DNA of 64,000 nt from an uncultured Erythrobacter sp. (GTDB taxonomy: Bacteria > Pseudomonadota > Alphaproteobacteria > Sphingomonadales > Sphingomonadaceae): contig CANNCL010000003.1 in the NCBI GenBank assembly GCA_947503155.1, positions 248,001 to 312,000 of the forward strand, in the 5' to 3' direction. The notes beneath the pieces were generated by a model. It worked only from the letters and a program-made list of their open reading frames with translations, searched no databases and was not told the origin of the DNA. Position 1 is the stretch's first letter. Each line of letters starts with the position of its first letter. The position numbers were made by a program, and so were the translations under genes. Below, piece after piece: positions 7,564-16,190 of this stretch.

Positions 7564-8754
7564 TTATTTCGTCAGCAAATCGTAATGCGCGGCCAATTCT
7601 AACGCATTGGTGTCCCAGCTGAACCGTTCCGCCATCGCGGCGACGGCTTGACGCATGGGCGGATTGTTGAGGATTTCGTTGACCCCGGCGGCCACGCTTT
7701 CGGGGGTGCGTTCCACCAACCGTCCGGCGGTGTGGTTCGTGATCAATTCGCGCGCGCCGCCAACATCGCATGTGACGACCGGCGTACCGCAGGCAAGCGC
7801 CTCGACCCACGCATTGGCGAGGCCTTCATTCATCGTTGGCAAGACCATCGCATCGGCGGCGGAGAGGATCAGCGGCAGCAAATCATGGTCGAGCGATCCG
7901 GCAAAATGCACCCGGTCGGCCAGCCCCAAGTCACGCGCCAAATCGCGCAAATGCGCCTCATCATCGCCTTTCCCGACCAGCACCAGCCGTGCGCCATCAA
8001 TCTTGGCGAGCGCGGCAATCGCGATGTCTTGGCCCTTGCGTTCGATCAGCGCGCCAACACAGGCAAGCAGCGGCGCATTATCGGGCATCGCAAACCCCAA
8101 TTCGGAGCTGAGCTGCGCGCGCAATTGCGTGTGTTCCAGCGGGCGGAACCGGTCACGGTCGAGCCCTGTATAATGCACGCGAATTTTGCTGCGCGGCATA
8201 CCGATTTCGGCCATTTGCCCCGCCAACGCTTCGCTCACCGCGAGCAAACCATCGGCGCATTCGGCGGCTTCCAACATTTGTTCGCGGGCAAAATCAAAAT
8301 CGCCCCAATAGGTGATGTCGCTGCCACGCGCTTTGAGCGACAGCGGCACGCCGATCTGACGTGCGATCCACGCGGCTGCGGGTCCGTCAGGGAAGAAAAA
8401 CTGTGCGTCGATTACATCAATCGGTGTCTCGGCATGAATGCGCTGCACCAGCGGCAGGGCGGCCTTTGCGATGGCAGAGGCGTTGCGCCGTGCGCCGACC
8501 GCGGGGATCAGGGTGAAGCGGGGGCGGTGGATGGTGACGCCGGCCTCTTCGCTGACCTCATCCAATTGCGACAGCGCGCGGTACCGGCCCAGAGCAATCG
8601 GGGGCAGACCAATCGGATTGACCACGCTGACTTTCCAATCCCCTTTCGCCTTTCCGCGTTTGGCGAAAGCCTCCAAAGAACGCGCGACAAAGGTGCCAAA
8701 GCGCGGATTGACCGCGTTGGGATATAGCGTGCTGAGCGCCAATACGTGTTTCAC
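7564..8754 (-). CDS. GT4 family glycosyltransferase
   Basis: 396 residues of the GT-B fold. The N-terminal MKHVLALSTLYPNAVNPRFGTFV motif, the mid-domain SDITYWGDFD region, a VGALIERKGQDIAIAAL motif starting the C-terminal domain, and the sugar-nucleotide-binding E-x7-E (MNEGLANAWVEALACGTPVV) are all clear. It transfers a sugar from a nucleotide donor, probably to a lipid or exopolysaccharide precursor on the cytoplasmic face of the membrane. The acceptor cannot be told. The gene stands alone with no other polysaccharide genes beside it, so a house-keeping glycolipid role is as likely as capsule synthesis. Confidence 0.92.
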   Translation of the reverse strand: MKHVLALSTLYPNAVNPRFGTFVARSLEAFAKRGKAKGDWKVSVVNPIGLPPIALGRYRALSQLDEVSEEAGVTIHRPRFTLIPAVGARRNASAIAKAALPLVQRIHAETPIDVIDAQFFFPDGPAAAWIARQIGVPLSLKARGSDITYWGDFDFAREQMLEAAECADGLLAVSEALAGQMAEIGMPRSKIRVHYTGLDRDRFRPLEHTQLRAQLSSELGFAMPDNAPLLACVGALIERKGQDIAIAALAKIDGARLVLVGKGDDEAHLRDLARDLGLADRVHFAGSLDHDLLPLILSAADAMVLPTMNEGLANAWVEALACGTPVVTCDVGGARELITNHTAGRLVERTPESVAAGVNEILNNPPMRQAVAAMAERFSWDTNALELAAHYDLLTK

Positions 8755-8863
8755 GCTGGGTATCCTCGCTCGTGTTTCACCATCTCTCCTTTGCTTCGGC
8801 CCGCCTGAGAATAGATCCTCTGGGTTAAAGCGAACTGACCAAACTTCGCATTCTCGCCGCGCA

Positions 8864-9454
8864 TTACAGCGGGCGAACCAGCATCGTTGCCACCGCGATC
8901 CAAGGCGGATTGTCTATCACCTGCTGCTTATTGCCCGCTTGTGAAGGGAGAATTCCGACCAAAGTGCCCTTTCGGTCGATAAGCCGCCCGAATGTGAAAC
9001 GCCCGCCAGTGCGCGGGATTAGGCAATCACGATTGATCGCGGCACCGGCATCATCGGGCTGTATTTGCCTCAGCCATACCATATCGCCGGGACGGTATTC
9101 ACCAACAGATGCGGTGACTTCGAGGACCAACATCGCCGCGCCATCCCCCCGCGCGGCGATTTCAGTGGGCAAAATCGCCTCCCTCGCGGTGCTCAATGCC
9201 TCTGGTTCGCCAAGGCCAAGTTCCGCGACGATTTGCGCGCGAGGTTGTTCATCAGAGCGAACCAAAATCTCCGGGTCAACGCCAAGTGCCGTGCCAATCC
9301 GGTCCATCCATTTGATCGACAGGTTGCGCATCCCAGTTTCCAACCGCCCAATCGTCTGTGCGGTGGTGGGCGGGGTGCAGGCTTCGGCCAGATCGGAAAG
9401 GGTTAGGCCCTTTGCCTTGCGGATTTCGCGGATGCGATTGATCATATATGGCAT
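8864..9454 (-). CDS. XRE-family repressor with degenerate S24/LexA-like C-terminal domain
   Basis: About 196 residues. The N-terminal helix-turn-helix (INRIREIRKAKGLTLSDLAEACTPPTTAQTIGRLE) is followed from ~residue 95 by a peptidase-S24-like beta domain (VTASVGEYRPGDMVWLRQ). The GDSM serine of self-cleaving repressors is not evident, so it is probably not cleaved. Start choice is uncertain: ATG at 9454 or 9445. It diverges from the next gene across a 132-bp gap containing a long inverted repeat, the expected arrangement for autoregulation. No phage genes accompany it, so a resident core regulator is more likely than a prophage repressor. Confidence 0.8.
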   Translation of the reverse strand: MPYMINRIREIRKAKGLTLSDLAEACTPPTTAQTIGRLETGMRNLSIKWMDRIGTALGVDPEILVRSDEQPRAQIVAELGLGEPEALSTAREAILPTEIAARGDGAAMLVLEVTASVGEYRPGDMVWLRQIQPDDAGAAINRDCLIPRTGGRFTFGRLIDRKGTLVGILPSQAGNKQQVIDNPPWIAVATMLVRPL

Positions 9455-9508
9455 CTTTCGATTGAGATTTTGAACCAAATCGGTTTTTGCTTTCCTACAG
9501 ATTTACTT

Positions 9509-9540
9509 GTTTGGCAAGGGGGCGTTCGAACTTGCCAAAC
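9509..9540. promoter_or_regulatory. Operator: 10-bp inverted repeat in a divergent promoter region
   Basis: GTTTGGCAAG (9509-9518) and CTTGCCAAAC (9531-9540) are perfect inverted repeats separated by 12 bases, with a further TGCCA-AAC-TGGCA half-site pair at 9533-9545 on the right arm. The element lies between the divergent XRE-repressor gene and the DUF6456 gene. Its symmetry and position mark it as a dimer-binding operator, presumably for the adjacent repressor. Confidence 0.65.
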
Positions 9541-9586
9541 TGGCAGTCTGACAAATCGAATGTGCTCAATCGAAGGGACCTGCGCC

Positions 9587-10060
9587 ATGAAACAACAATT
9601 GGTAGAACGCGAACTGACATCCGAAGGTGCGCGCCGCAGTGACAGCGCAGGATCCAAACGGCGCAGCGTCAGCGTGAATCTGGGCGAATCGCCGATCGCG
9701 TGGCTGCATTCACGCGGGCATATCGACAACCGGTTGTTCGACGCGGGAGAGGCGCTGCGCGGGGATTATGAACGGGCGCAATTGTCCGCCAATGTCACGA
9801 TGCGCTGGGATGCGGTGCGGATCAAATCCACCGGCGATACCGGCCTATCGGGCACAGAAAAACAGATCGCCGCAAAACACCGGTTCGATGGCGCGTTGAC
9901 GGCGGCGGGCAAGGGGCTGGAGGACATTTTGTGGCGGGTCGTATGCGCGGGCGAGGGGTTGCCTGATGCGGAAAAGTCCCTTGGTTGGCCCGCGCGCAGC
10001 GGCAAATTGGTGCTCAAACTGGCGCTGGACCGGGTCGCGGATTATTACCGGATTACCTGA
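9587..10060 (+). CDS. DUF6456 domain-containing protein (putative HTH regulator)
   Basis: 157 residues, basic, with a C-terminal segment (HRFDGALTAAGKGLEDILWRVVCAGEGLPDAEKSLGWPARSGKLVLKLALDRVADYY) that fits the alphaproteobacterial DUF6456 domain, an HTH-like module. ATG at 9587 is chosen because a GAAGGGA ribosome-binding site lies 9-15 bases upstream; the open frame extends further left without initiation signals. It is divergent from the XRE repressor and shares its operator region, so the two probably form one regulatory unit. Target genes are unknown. Confidence 0.75.
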   Translation: MKQQLVERELTSEGARRSDSAGSKRRSVSVNLGESPIAWLHSRGHIDNRLFDAGEALRGDYERAQLSANVTMRWDAVRIKSTGDTGLSGTEKQIAAKHRFDGALTAAGKGLEDILWRVVCAGEGLPDAEKSLGWPARSGKLVLKLALDRVADYYRIT

Positions 10061-10113
10061 GGGCGCGGTGATTGGGCACGTTGTTTGGGGGCAAAGATTT
10101 TGACCCTTAGACA

Positions 10114-10167
10114 GTGTGTCAGGTGTGTCAGGTGTGTCAGGTGTGTCAGCTGTGTCAGCTGTGTCAG
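10114..10167. repeat. Six 9-bp tandem repeats (GTGTGTCAG type)
   Basis: Four copies of GTGTGTCAG followed by two of CTGTGTCAG, head to tail. The array begins inside the stop codon region of the uracil-DNA-glycosylase gene. On that strand each unit contains an in-frame TGA, so copy-number change cannot extend the protein. It looks like a replication-slippage microsatellite. Confidence 0.9.
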
Positions 10168-10766
10168 GCTTGCAGAGCGGCGGATACGTTCCGGCGCAAT
10201 GCGGGCAGCACGTCGGTTTCATACCATGCGTTTTTCGCCATCCACATCCGCACCCGCCACGAAGGGTGGGGCAAAGGGATAAAGGGCGCGAAATCGGCGC
10301 CGCTTTGCACCCGCTGCGTAAGCGACATTTTGCGGCTATCGGGCAGGTAATGCGCCTGAGCATAGGAGCCAACAAGCAAGGTCAGGCGGTTTGTTGGCAG
10401 GAGTGAAAGCACGCGGTCATGCCAAGCGGGCTGGCATTCCTTGCGCGGCGGGGCATCGCCGCTTTTGGCTTTGCCGGGATAGCAAAAACCCATTGGCATC
10501 AATGCAATAGCGTCAGGATCGTAGAATGTCTGTTTGTCCACGCCCAGCCATTCACGCAGGCGGTCGCCGCTATCATCATCCCACGCAATGCCGCTGGCAT
10601 GGACTTTGGTGCCGGGGGCTTGGCCGATAATCAGGATGCGCGACCGCGCCGAGAATTGAACAATTGGCCGAGGGCCGAGCGGCAAATGCTCTTTGCAAAG
10701 CTCGCACGCAGCAATCTCGCGGTGCAGGCCTGCGGCCTCATCCGCCGTGGCGGATGGCTGCGTCAT
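10164..10766 (-). CDS. Uracil-DNA glycosylase family protein
   Basis: 200 residues. The N-terminal AACELCKEHLPLGPRPIVQ, the active-site loop IGQAPGTKVHASGIAWDDDSG and the C-terminal LPHPSWRVRMWM (corresponding to the HPSP-type loop) mark the uracil-DNA-glycosylase superfamily. The closest type is the COG1573-related YqeC-like small proteins rather than classical Ung. It probably excises uracil or a related lesion; only one cysteine pair (CELC) is seen, so a 4Fe-4S cluster as in UDG family 4 is unlikely. Its start overlaps the stop of the ABC-F gene by 4 bp, so it is co-translated with it. Confidence 0.82.
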   Translation of the reverse strand: MTQPSATADEAAGLHREIAACELCKEHLPLGPRPIVQFSARSRILIIGQAPGTKVHASGIAWDDDSGDRLREWLGVDKQTFYDPDAIALMPMGFCYPGKAKSGDAPPRKECQPAWHDRVLSLLPTNRLTLLVGSYAQAHYLPDSRKMSLTQRVQSGADFAPFIPLPHPSWRVRMWMAKNAWYETDVLPALRRNVSAALQA

Positions 10767-12583
10767 CCCTCAACCAATTCGGCAAGGTCGAGCCAGCGAA
10801 TTTCAGCGGCATCCTTTTCCATGCGGGCGTTTTCGATGCCTTTGGAAATGGTCGCGAAACGTTGCGGATCGGCGGTGAAAAGGGCGGGGTCGGCAAGGAT
10901 CGCTTCGCCCTTGGAAATGGCGGTCTCAAGCTCTTCGATCCGGTCGGGCAGCAATTCGTAATCGCGTTGATCTTTGTAAGACAATTTGGTGGATTTCGGC
11001 GGCGCGGGCGCGGGCGCGGCGGCAGTTGGCGCGACCTCACTTATTGGCCGCGATTTGCCAACCACGCGCTTGCTGCGTTTCGCTTCCCAATCGGCATAGC
11101 CCCCGGCGACGATGTCGACCGATCCCGACCCATCGAGGCCAAGCGTCACGGTTACGGTCTTGTCGAGAAAGTCACGGTCATGGCTGACGATCAGCACGGT
11201 GCCATCAAAGTCCGAGATTACTTCTTGGAGCAGGTCGAGTGTTTCGAGGTCGAGATCATTGGTCGGCTCATCGAGGACAAGGAGGTTTGCCGGACGCGCA
11301 AATTCGCGGGCGAGCAAGAGGCGCGAGCGTTCACCGCCCGATAGAATGCCGACCCGTGTATCGACGATCTTGGGATCGAACAGGAAGTCTTTCAAATAGG
11401 CCTGCACATGCGTTCGCGCCCCGCGCACATCGATCCAATCGCCGCCCTCCGCCAGAATATCGCGAACGGTTGCGCCGGGTTCGAGCAATCGCCGCTGTTG
11501 ATCGATCATCACCCCGGTTAGCGTAGATGCGCGCGTGATGGTGCCGCTGTCGGGTGCCAATTCGCCGGTGAGCATCCGCAGCAAAGTGGTCTTGCCCGCG
11601 CCATTTGATCCGACGAAACCGATGCGGTCACCGCGCTGAATCCGCAAAGAGAACGGCTTGATAATCGCGCGCCCATCATAGGTTTTCGAGATGCCATCCG
11701 CGACAATCACGGATTTCGATTTGAAATCGCCGTCATTTGCCAATTTCAATTTCGCGGTGCTGCTATCGGTAATCATCGACGCGCGCGCCTCGCGCATTTT
11801 ATAGAGCTTTTCGAGCCGCCCTTGATTGCGTTTTCGGCGCGCGGTGACACCGCGTTCCAACCAATGCGCCTCCAGCTTCAGCTTCGCATCCATCTTATGC
11901 GCGGCGCGGGCTTCTTCTGCGTAGACAGATTCCTCCCATGCATCATATCCGCCAAAGCCAACCTCTTTGCGCCGCAAAGTTCCGCGGTCCAGCCACAGCG
12001 TCGCGCGGGTCAGGCGCTTGAGGAAGGTCCGGTCGTGGCTGATCGTGATAAACGCGCCTTTGTAACGCGACAGCCAATCCTCCAGCCAATCAATCGCGGA
12101 TAGATCGAGGTGGTTGGTCGGCTCATCCAGCAGCAACAAATCGGGGTCTTGCCCCAAAGCGCGGGCGATGGCGGCGCGGCGGCGTTCGCCCCCGCTGGCG
12201 GTGGCGGACGGTGTGTCCATATCAATGCCAAGCTGTCCGGCGATGGCCTCGACTTCATAGATTTCGGGCGCGTCATCGCCGTGCAGCGCGAAATCCATCA
12301 GCGTTTCGAACGCGCTGAAATCGGGGTCCTGTTCCAGAAACACGATCCGCATATTGGGCTTAACCCGGCGCGTCCCGCGATCCGCCTCGATCCTATCGTC
12401 GATCAGCTTCAGCAGCGTCGTTTTACCCGCGCCATTGCGCCCGATCAGCGCCAGCCGGTCGCCCGGCATCACATGCAGGTCAATTGGCTCCGCGCCTTGT
12501 CCGGGTTGCGGCCCGCCGAACAGCCAGCGCGCGCCTTGTTGGAGGCCGAGGCCTTCCCAGGAAAGAATTGGAGGTTGTGCCAT
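10763..12583 (-). CDS. uup: ABC-F family ATPase, Uup type
   Basis: 606 residues with two nucleotide-binding domains. Walker A motifs are GRNGAGKTTLLK (~50) and GSNGAGKTTLLR (~335); signature motifs are ASGGERRR and LSGGERSR; Walker B LLLDEPTNHLD and LVLDEPTNDLD are both present. The interdomain linker is charged and arginine-rich. The C-terminal ~80 residues form the coiled coil (DYELLPDRIEELETAISK) that distinguishes Uup from EttA. ABC-F proteins act on the ribosome or on branched DNA structures; Uup limits transposon excision in E. coli. No membrane domain is present. It is the first gene of a two-gene operon with the glycosylase. Confidence 0.93.
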   Translation of the reverse strand: MAQPPILSWEGLGLQQGARWLFGGPQPGQGAEPIDLHVMPGDRLALIGRNGAGKTTLLKLIDDRIEADRGTRRVKPNMRIVFLEQDPDFSAFETLMDFALHGDDAPEIYEVEAIAGQLGIDMDTPSATASGGERRRAAIARALGQDPDLLLLDEPTNHLDLSAIDWLEDWLSRYKGAFITISHDRTFLKRLTRATLWLDRGTLRRKEVGFGGYDAWEESVYAEEARAAHKMDAKLKLEAHWLERGVTARRKRNQGRLEKLYKMREARASMITDSSTAKLKLANDGDFKSKSVIVADGISKTYDGRAIIKPFSLRIQRGDRIGFVGSNGAGKTTLLRMLTGELAPDSGTITRASTLTGVMIDQQRRLLEPGATVRDILAEGGDWIDVRGARTHVQAYLKDFLFDPKIVDTRVGILSGGERSRLLLAREFARPANLLVLDEPTNDLDLETLDLLQEVISDFDGTVLIVSHDRDFLDKTVTVTLGLDGSGSVDIVAGGYADWEAKRSKRVVGKSRPISEVAPTAAAPAPAPPKSTKLSYKDQRDYELLPDRIEELETAISKGEAILADPALFTADPQRFATISKGIENARMEKDAAEIRWLDLAELVEG

Positions 12584-12681
12584 ATCGCCGCCAAGTAGGG
12601 GCTTGCGCTTCCGCTGCCAAGGCGGTTCAGTGCGCGCTCAGGCTTGGCGTCCTATTTGGCCGCCAATAGGAGGAACAATCT

Positions 12682-13419
12682 ATGATCCGTCATTCGCTCG
12701 CTTTGGTGGCCGCTGCCGCCTTCGTTACCCCTGCATTCGCGCCCGCCGCAATCGCCGCCGAGGTGGAAATTGCGGCGTCCGGCCCGGTGATTGAATTGTC
12801 GGTTTCGGAAAGCATCACCGCCGCGCCGGACCTGGTCACTATTGGTGCGGGTGTTTCGACACAGGCGCCCACAGCAGTAGAGGCGATGCGCCAGAATTCG
12901 GTTCAGATGCGCCGGGTCATTGATCAAATTCTTGCCTTGGGCGTGGCAGAGGAAGATATCCAGACCACCGGGATCAGTTTGAACGCCCAATATGATTACG
13001 ACCGCGCGAACCAACGTCAGGTCTTTCGCGGCTATCAAGTGTCCAACCGGGTCAGCATAAAATTGCGCGAAATTGATGAAACAGGCGCGGCGTTGGATGC
13101 TTTGGTATCGGCTGGCGCGACGGATTTATCCGGCCCAACTTTTAGCATTGAGGATGACGAAGCGGCGAAAGACCTTGCCCGCGAAAGAGCCGTAGAACGA
13201 GCGCAGCAGCGCGCTCAGGCGTATGCGCAGATGGTCGGCTATGACGGTGTTCGCGTCCTCGCCATTAGCGAGGCGATCCGGGGAAGCGGCGCGGCGCCGC
13301 GTATGGAAATGCGGGCAATGGCCGCCGATGTTTCGGCCGCCCCGGTCCAACCCGGCCAAGTCAGCACGGGCGTTAGCATTACAATCAAATATGAAATGAT
13401 CCGCGCCGATGCTACCTGA
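12682..13419 (+). CDS. Periplasmic SIMPL domain protein (DUF541)
   Basis: 245 residues with a cleavable signal peptide (MIRHSLALVAAAAFVTPAFAPAAIAAE). The mature part is a SIMPL/DUF541 domain: ISVSES-type strand near residue 45, IDQILALGVAEEDIQTTGISLNAQYDY, a YQVSNRVSIKLREIDETGAALDALVSAGA core and a Lys/Arg-rich AQ helix. Members are periplasmic or outer-membrane associated; roles in oxidative stress or envelope integrity have been proposed. An AGGAGG ribosome-binding site is close to the ATG. Function here is not determinable. Confidence 0.9.
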   Translation: MIRHSLALVAAAAFVTPAFAPAAIAAEVEIAASGPVIELSVSESITAAPDLVTIGAGVSTQAPTAVEAMRQNSVQMRRVIDQILALGVAEEDIQTTGISLNAQYDYDRANQRQVFRGYQVSNRVSIKLREIDETGAALDALVSAGATDLSGPTFSIEDDEAAKDLARERAVERAQQRAQAYAQMVGYDGVRVLAISEAIRGSGAAPRMEMRAMAADVSAAPVQPGQVSTGVSITIKYEMIRADAT

Positions 13420-13472
13420 ACGCGCATCGCGGTCATTATTCACAGCTTGTTCAACGCAGCAACGCTAGGCAT

Positions 13473-13835
13473 GTGAACACAATGACAAACAGCCGCATCC
13501 TCTTTGCCGCAATGGCCTCTGCACTTTTGCTGACGGGCCTTGGCGCGGGCACGGCGTCCGCCGTGGTCGCCGAGGGCACGTCTGAGGGCACTCTGGCGCA
13601 AGATCAAAACCGCGATGATCAGGGTGAGGCGCGGCGCGAAATGCGCGCGGGCAATCAATTGTCGCTGCGCGAGATTGAGCGCCGCATCCTGCCGCAAATG
13701 CGCGGCAGCGAATATCTCGGCCCATCATACGACAGCACCGCGCGCGCATACCGCCTGAAATTCATCCGCGAGGGCCGTGTCACCTATATTGATGTCGACG
13801 CCCGCAGCGGCCGCATTATCAACCGTTCGAACTGA
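13473..13835 (+). CDS. Secreted PepSY domain protein
   Basis: 120 residues: signal peptide (~1-28), an acidic/glutamine linker, then a PepSY fold (QLSLREIERRILPQMRGSEYLGPSYDSTARAYRLKFIREGRVTYIDVDARSGRIINRS). PepSY domains are thought to inhibit or chaperone periplasmic enzymes. The start is either GTG 13473 or ATG 13482. It lies 150 bp ahead of a two-component system, and small PepSY proteins are often co-located with and regulated by PhoPQ-like systems, so a sensory or target relation is plausible. Confidence 0.85.
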   Translation: MNTMTNSRILFAAMASALLLTGLGAGTASAVVAEGTSEGTLAQDQNRDDQGEARREMRAGNQLSLREIERRILPQMRGSEYLGPSYDSTARAYRLKFIREGRVTYIDVDARSGRIINRSN

Positions 13836-13903
13836 GGCAGCGCCCAGCGATGCTCACATGTCCGGGGACTAAGCGCGGCTTGCCCATATTTCGGCGCGCG
13901 GTT

Positions 13904-13939
13904 CGCTTGACGGCGCGGGTGCAAACGCGCAGTCAAGCG
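13904..13939. promoter_or_regulatory. Inverted repeat upstream of the response-regulator gene
   Basis: CGCTTGAC (13904-13911) and GTCAAGCG (13932-13939) are perfect inverted repeats spaced by 20 bases, 42 bp before the response-regulator start. This fits an operator, possibly autoregulatory, or a hairpin ending the upstream PepSY transcript. No T-run follows. Confidence 0.4.
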
Positions 13940-13980
13940 CGTGAAACTTCACAAAGATATACAGAAGAACAGGGCGGACT

Positions 13981-14658
13981 ATGCGCATCCTAATCGTCGA
14001 AGACGAACCCACATTGGGCCAGCAATTGAAATCGACTTTGGAACAGACCGGCTATGCCGTTGATCTGTCAACCGATGGCGAAGACGGGCACTTCCTTGGC
14101 AGTACAGAGGATTACGACGCGTGTATCCTCGATCTCGGCCTGCCAGAAATTGATGGCCTGTCGGTGCTTGGCATGTGGCGCAAAGAAGGGCGCGATTTTC
14201 CTGTGCTGGTTCTGACCGCGCGTGACAGTTGGTCGGACAAGGTTGCTGGATTGGACGCGGGCGCCGATGATTATCTGGCAAAACCGTTCCAAACCGAAGA
14301 ATTGATCGCCCGCCTGCGTGCGCTGATCCGCCGCGCATCGGGCAACACGTCGAGCGAGCTGACCGCGGGCAATGTCCGGCTGGACACGCGTTCGGGCCGG
14401 GTGACATTGGACGGTGAGCCGGTGAAACTGACCGCACAAGAATACAAATTGCTCAGCTATCTGATGCATCACAAAGGCAAAGTGGTGAGCCGGACTGAGC
14501 TCATTGAACATATTTACGACCAAGATTTTGATCGCGATTCCAACACGATCGAAGTTTTCGTCACCCGCATTCGTAAGAAACTTGGTGCAGAGGTAATCAC
14601 TACGATCCGTGGCCTCGGTTACAGCCTCGACGACCCCGCAGACGCTCCCCGAGCGTAA
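13981..14658 (+). CDS. OmpR/PhoP-family response regulator
   Basis: 225 residues. The receiver domain has acidic pocket VEDE (residues 6-9), phospho-acceptor D51 (CILDLGLP), the conserved T/S (LTARD) and K (YLAKPF). The C-terminal winged helix (VKLTAQEYKLLSYLMHHKGKVVSRTELIEHIYDQDFDRDSNTIEVFVTRIRKKLG) binds DNA. The best match I recognise is the alphaproteobacterial PhoP/FeuP type. It overlaps the downstream kinase gene by 50 bp in a different frame, which couples their expression. Confidence 0.95.
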   Translation: MRILIVEDEPTLGQQLKSTLEQTGYAVDLSTDGEDGHFLGSTEDYDACILDLGLPEIDGLSVLGMWRKEGRDFPVLVLTARDSWSDKVAGLDAGADDYLAKPFQTEELIARLRALIRRASGNTSSELTAGNVRLDTRSGRVTLDGEPVKLTAQEYKLLSYLMHHKGKVVSRTELIEHIYDQDFDRDSNTIEVFVTRIRKKLGAEVITTIRGLGYSLDDPADAPRA

Positions 14659-16126
14659 GGACGCGGCCCGCGCTCCTGTCACAGGGGCGGGGGAAGGCGT
14701 GCCTGGTTCGGATGGGGTGCCCGATGTCCAAACGCCTGCGCCGCGCGCGAGCCTTGCAAAACGCATGGGCTTTATCGCGGCGGGCTGGATTATTGTCCTG
14801 CTATTGGGCGGGGGCATCGCGTTAGAGCGGACGCTGACGCGTCAGGTCGAAGCCAATTTTGACGAACAACTCGAATATCAGCTGACGGCGATGGTTGCCT
14901 CGGCAGAGATCGATTCCTTCGGCGAAGTGTGGTTCTATCGAACATTGGGCGATCAACGGTTTTTGGAACCGAATAGCGGCCTGTATTGGCAGATCAGCGG
15001 CACCAATTACGAACCCTATCCCTCGCGCAGCCTATGGGACCGCACCCTCGATTTGCGCGCCGATGCGGGTGATGCTGGCGGTGCTGGCGGTGCTGGCGAA
15101 GGAGGCGAGGCGGAGCATTTCGATAGCGACGTTCATTATTACAATTCGGATCAATTCGCCGGCGAATCTCTGCGTATTGCCGAACGCACAGTGATCCTGC
15201 CGGGCAGTGAGACGCGCTGGACCTTCGCCGTGGCCAGCGCCACGCGGCAGATGGATGATCAAATTCAACAGGTTCGCTCGATCCTGATCTGGAGCTTTGC
15301 GGTGCTGGGTCTTGGCCTGTTCGTCATGGCGCTGCTGCAAATCCGTTATGGCCTATCCCCCCTTCGCCGGGTTCGCGCGGCGATCCAGAAATTGCGCACC
15401 ACGGGTGAAAACCGGATCACCGATCCTCTGCCCGCAGAGGTGGAACCGCTGGTGGAGGAAGTGAACGCGCTGCTCGAACACACCGAACGTCAGGCCGAAG
15501 AAGCGCGGACCCATGCGGGCAATCTTGCTCATGCTTTGAAGACGCCGCTCACCGTCCTCACCAACGCCGCGACCGCGCGCGCGCCGGACCTTAACGAGGC
15601 CGTTTTCCGCGAAACCCGCACGATGCAGCGGCATGTTGACCACCATCTCGCCCGCGCCCGCGCCGTGGGACGCCGCGCCGTTGGCCAAGCGCGAACCGAT
15701 GTTCGCCAAAGCGCAGAGGCCGTGCGGCGCGCGGTAGAACGGCTCTATCCAGAGGGACGGCTGGACATTGCCGGCAGCAAAGATGCGATGGTGGCGATCG
15801 AACGTCAGGATCTCGATGAAATCCTCGGCAATCTGATCGAAAACGCCGCAAAATATGGCGGAGGCAGCGTGTTCGTCACGCTCGATCACGAACCCGGCAG
15901 CCCGCTCTGCCGGATATGGGTCGAAGATGACGGCGTTGGCATCCCAGAAGAAGAACGCATCCGCATTTTTGATCGCGGCGCGCGTCTGGATACGGGCAAA
16001 CCCGGCACCGGTCTGGGCCTAGCCATTGTCCGCGATGTGGCGGAAATTTACGGCGGCTCGGTCACGCTCGATGAAAGCGAAGATTTGGGCGGATTGCTCG
16101 TGGAATTGCGCCTGCCGCGCGCGTAA
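14609..16126 (+). CDS. Sensor histidine kinase (PhoQ-like)
   Basis: 505 residues. Membrane helices at ~55-73 and ~224-244 enclose a ~150-residue periplasmic sensor. A HAMP-like stretch follows, then the dimerisation box NLAHALKTPLTVL with phospho-accepting H308, and an HATPase domain (NLIENAAKYG; DDGVGIPEEER; GTGLGLAIVRDVAEIYGG). The A-H-A-L-K-T-P form of the H box is typical of PhoQ-type kinases. The sensor domain contains a low-complexity DAGDAGGAGGAGEGGEAE insert at ~152-169. The first ~50 residues are cytoplasmic and Pro/Ala-rich; a later start is possible. The ligand is unknown. Confidence 0.93.
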   Translation: MASVTASTTPQTLPERKDAARAPVTGAGEGVPGSDGVPDVQTPAPRASLAKRMGFIAAGWIIVLLLGGGIALERTLTRQVEANFDEQLEYQLTAMVASAEIDSFGEVWFYRTLGDQRFLEPNSGLYWQISGTNYEPYPSRSLWDRTLDLRADAGDAGGAGGAGEGGEAEHFDSDVHYYNSDQFAGESLRIAERTVILPGSETRWTFAVASATRQMDDQIQQVRSILIWSFAVLGLGLFVMALLQIRYGLSPLRRVRAAIQKLRTTGENRITDPLPAEVEPLVEEVNALLEHTERQAEEARTHAGNLAHALKTPLTVLTNAATARAPDLNEAVFRETRTMQRHVDHHLARARAVGRRAVGQARTDVRQSAEAVRRAVERLYPEGRLDIAGSKDAMVAIERQDLDEILGNLIENAAKYGGGSVFVTLDHEPGSPLCRIWVEDDGVGIPEEERIRIFDRGARLDTGKPGTGLGLAIVRDVAEIYGGSVTLDESEDLGGLLVELRLPRA

Positions 16127-16190
16127 TTCAGCCGCGGTTCAAGCCATGCCGTGCGAAGATGGCGCGATTTTGAACAGGGGAGCTGCGCAA

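Noticed and set aside
7648..8727. Long open frame on the plus strand opposite the glycosyltransferase
   Set aside because: It is a shadow of the minus-strand gene: Arg/Gln/His-rich with no family pattern, while the other strand shows complete GT4 motifs.
8864..9454. Prophage repressor
   Set aside because: There are no phage structural or replication genes nearby and the neighbour is a chromosomal-type DUF6456 gene; a resident regulator fits better.
10114..10167. 9-bp tandem repeats as a CRISPR or iteron origin
   Set aside because: The units are only 9 bp with no spacers, and there is no replication gene beside them.
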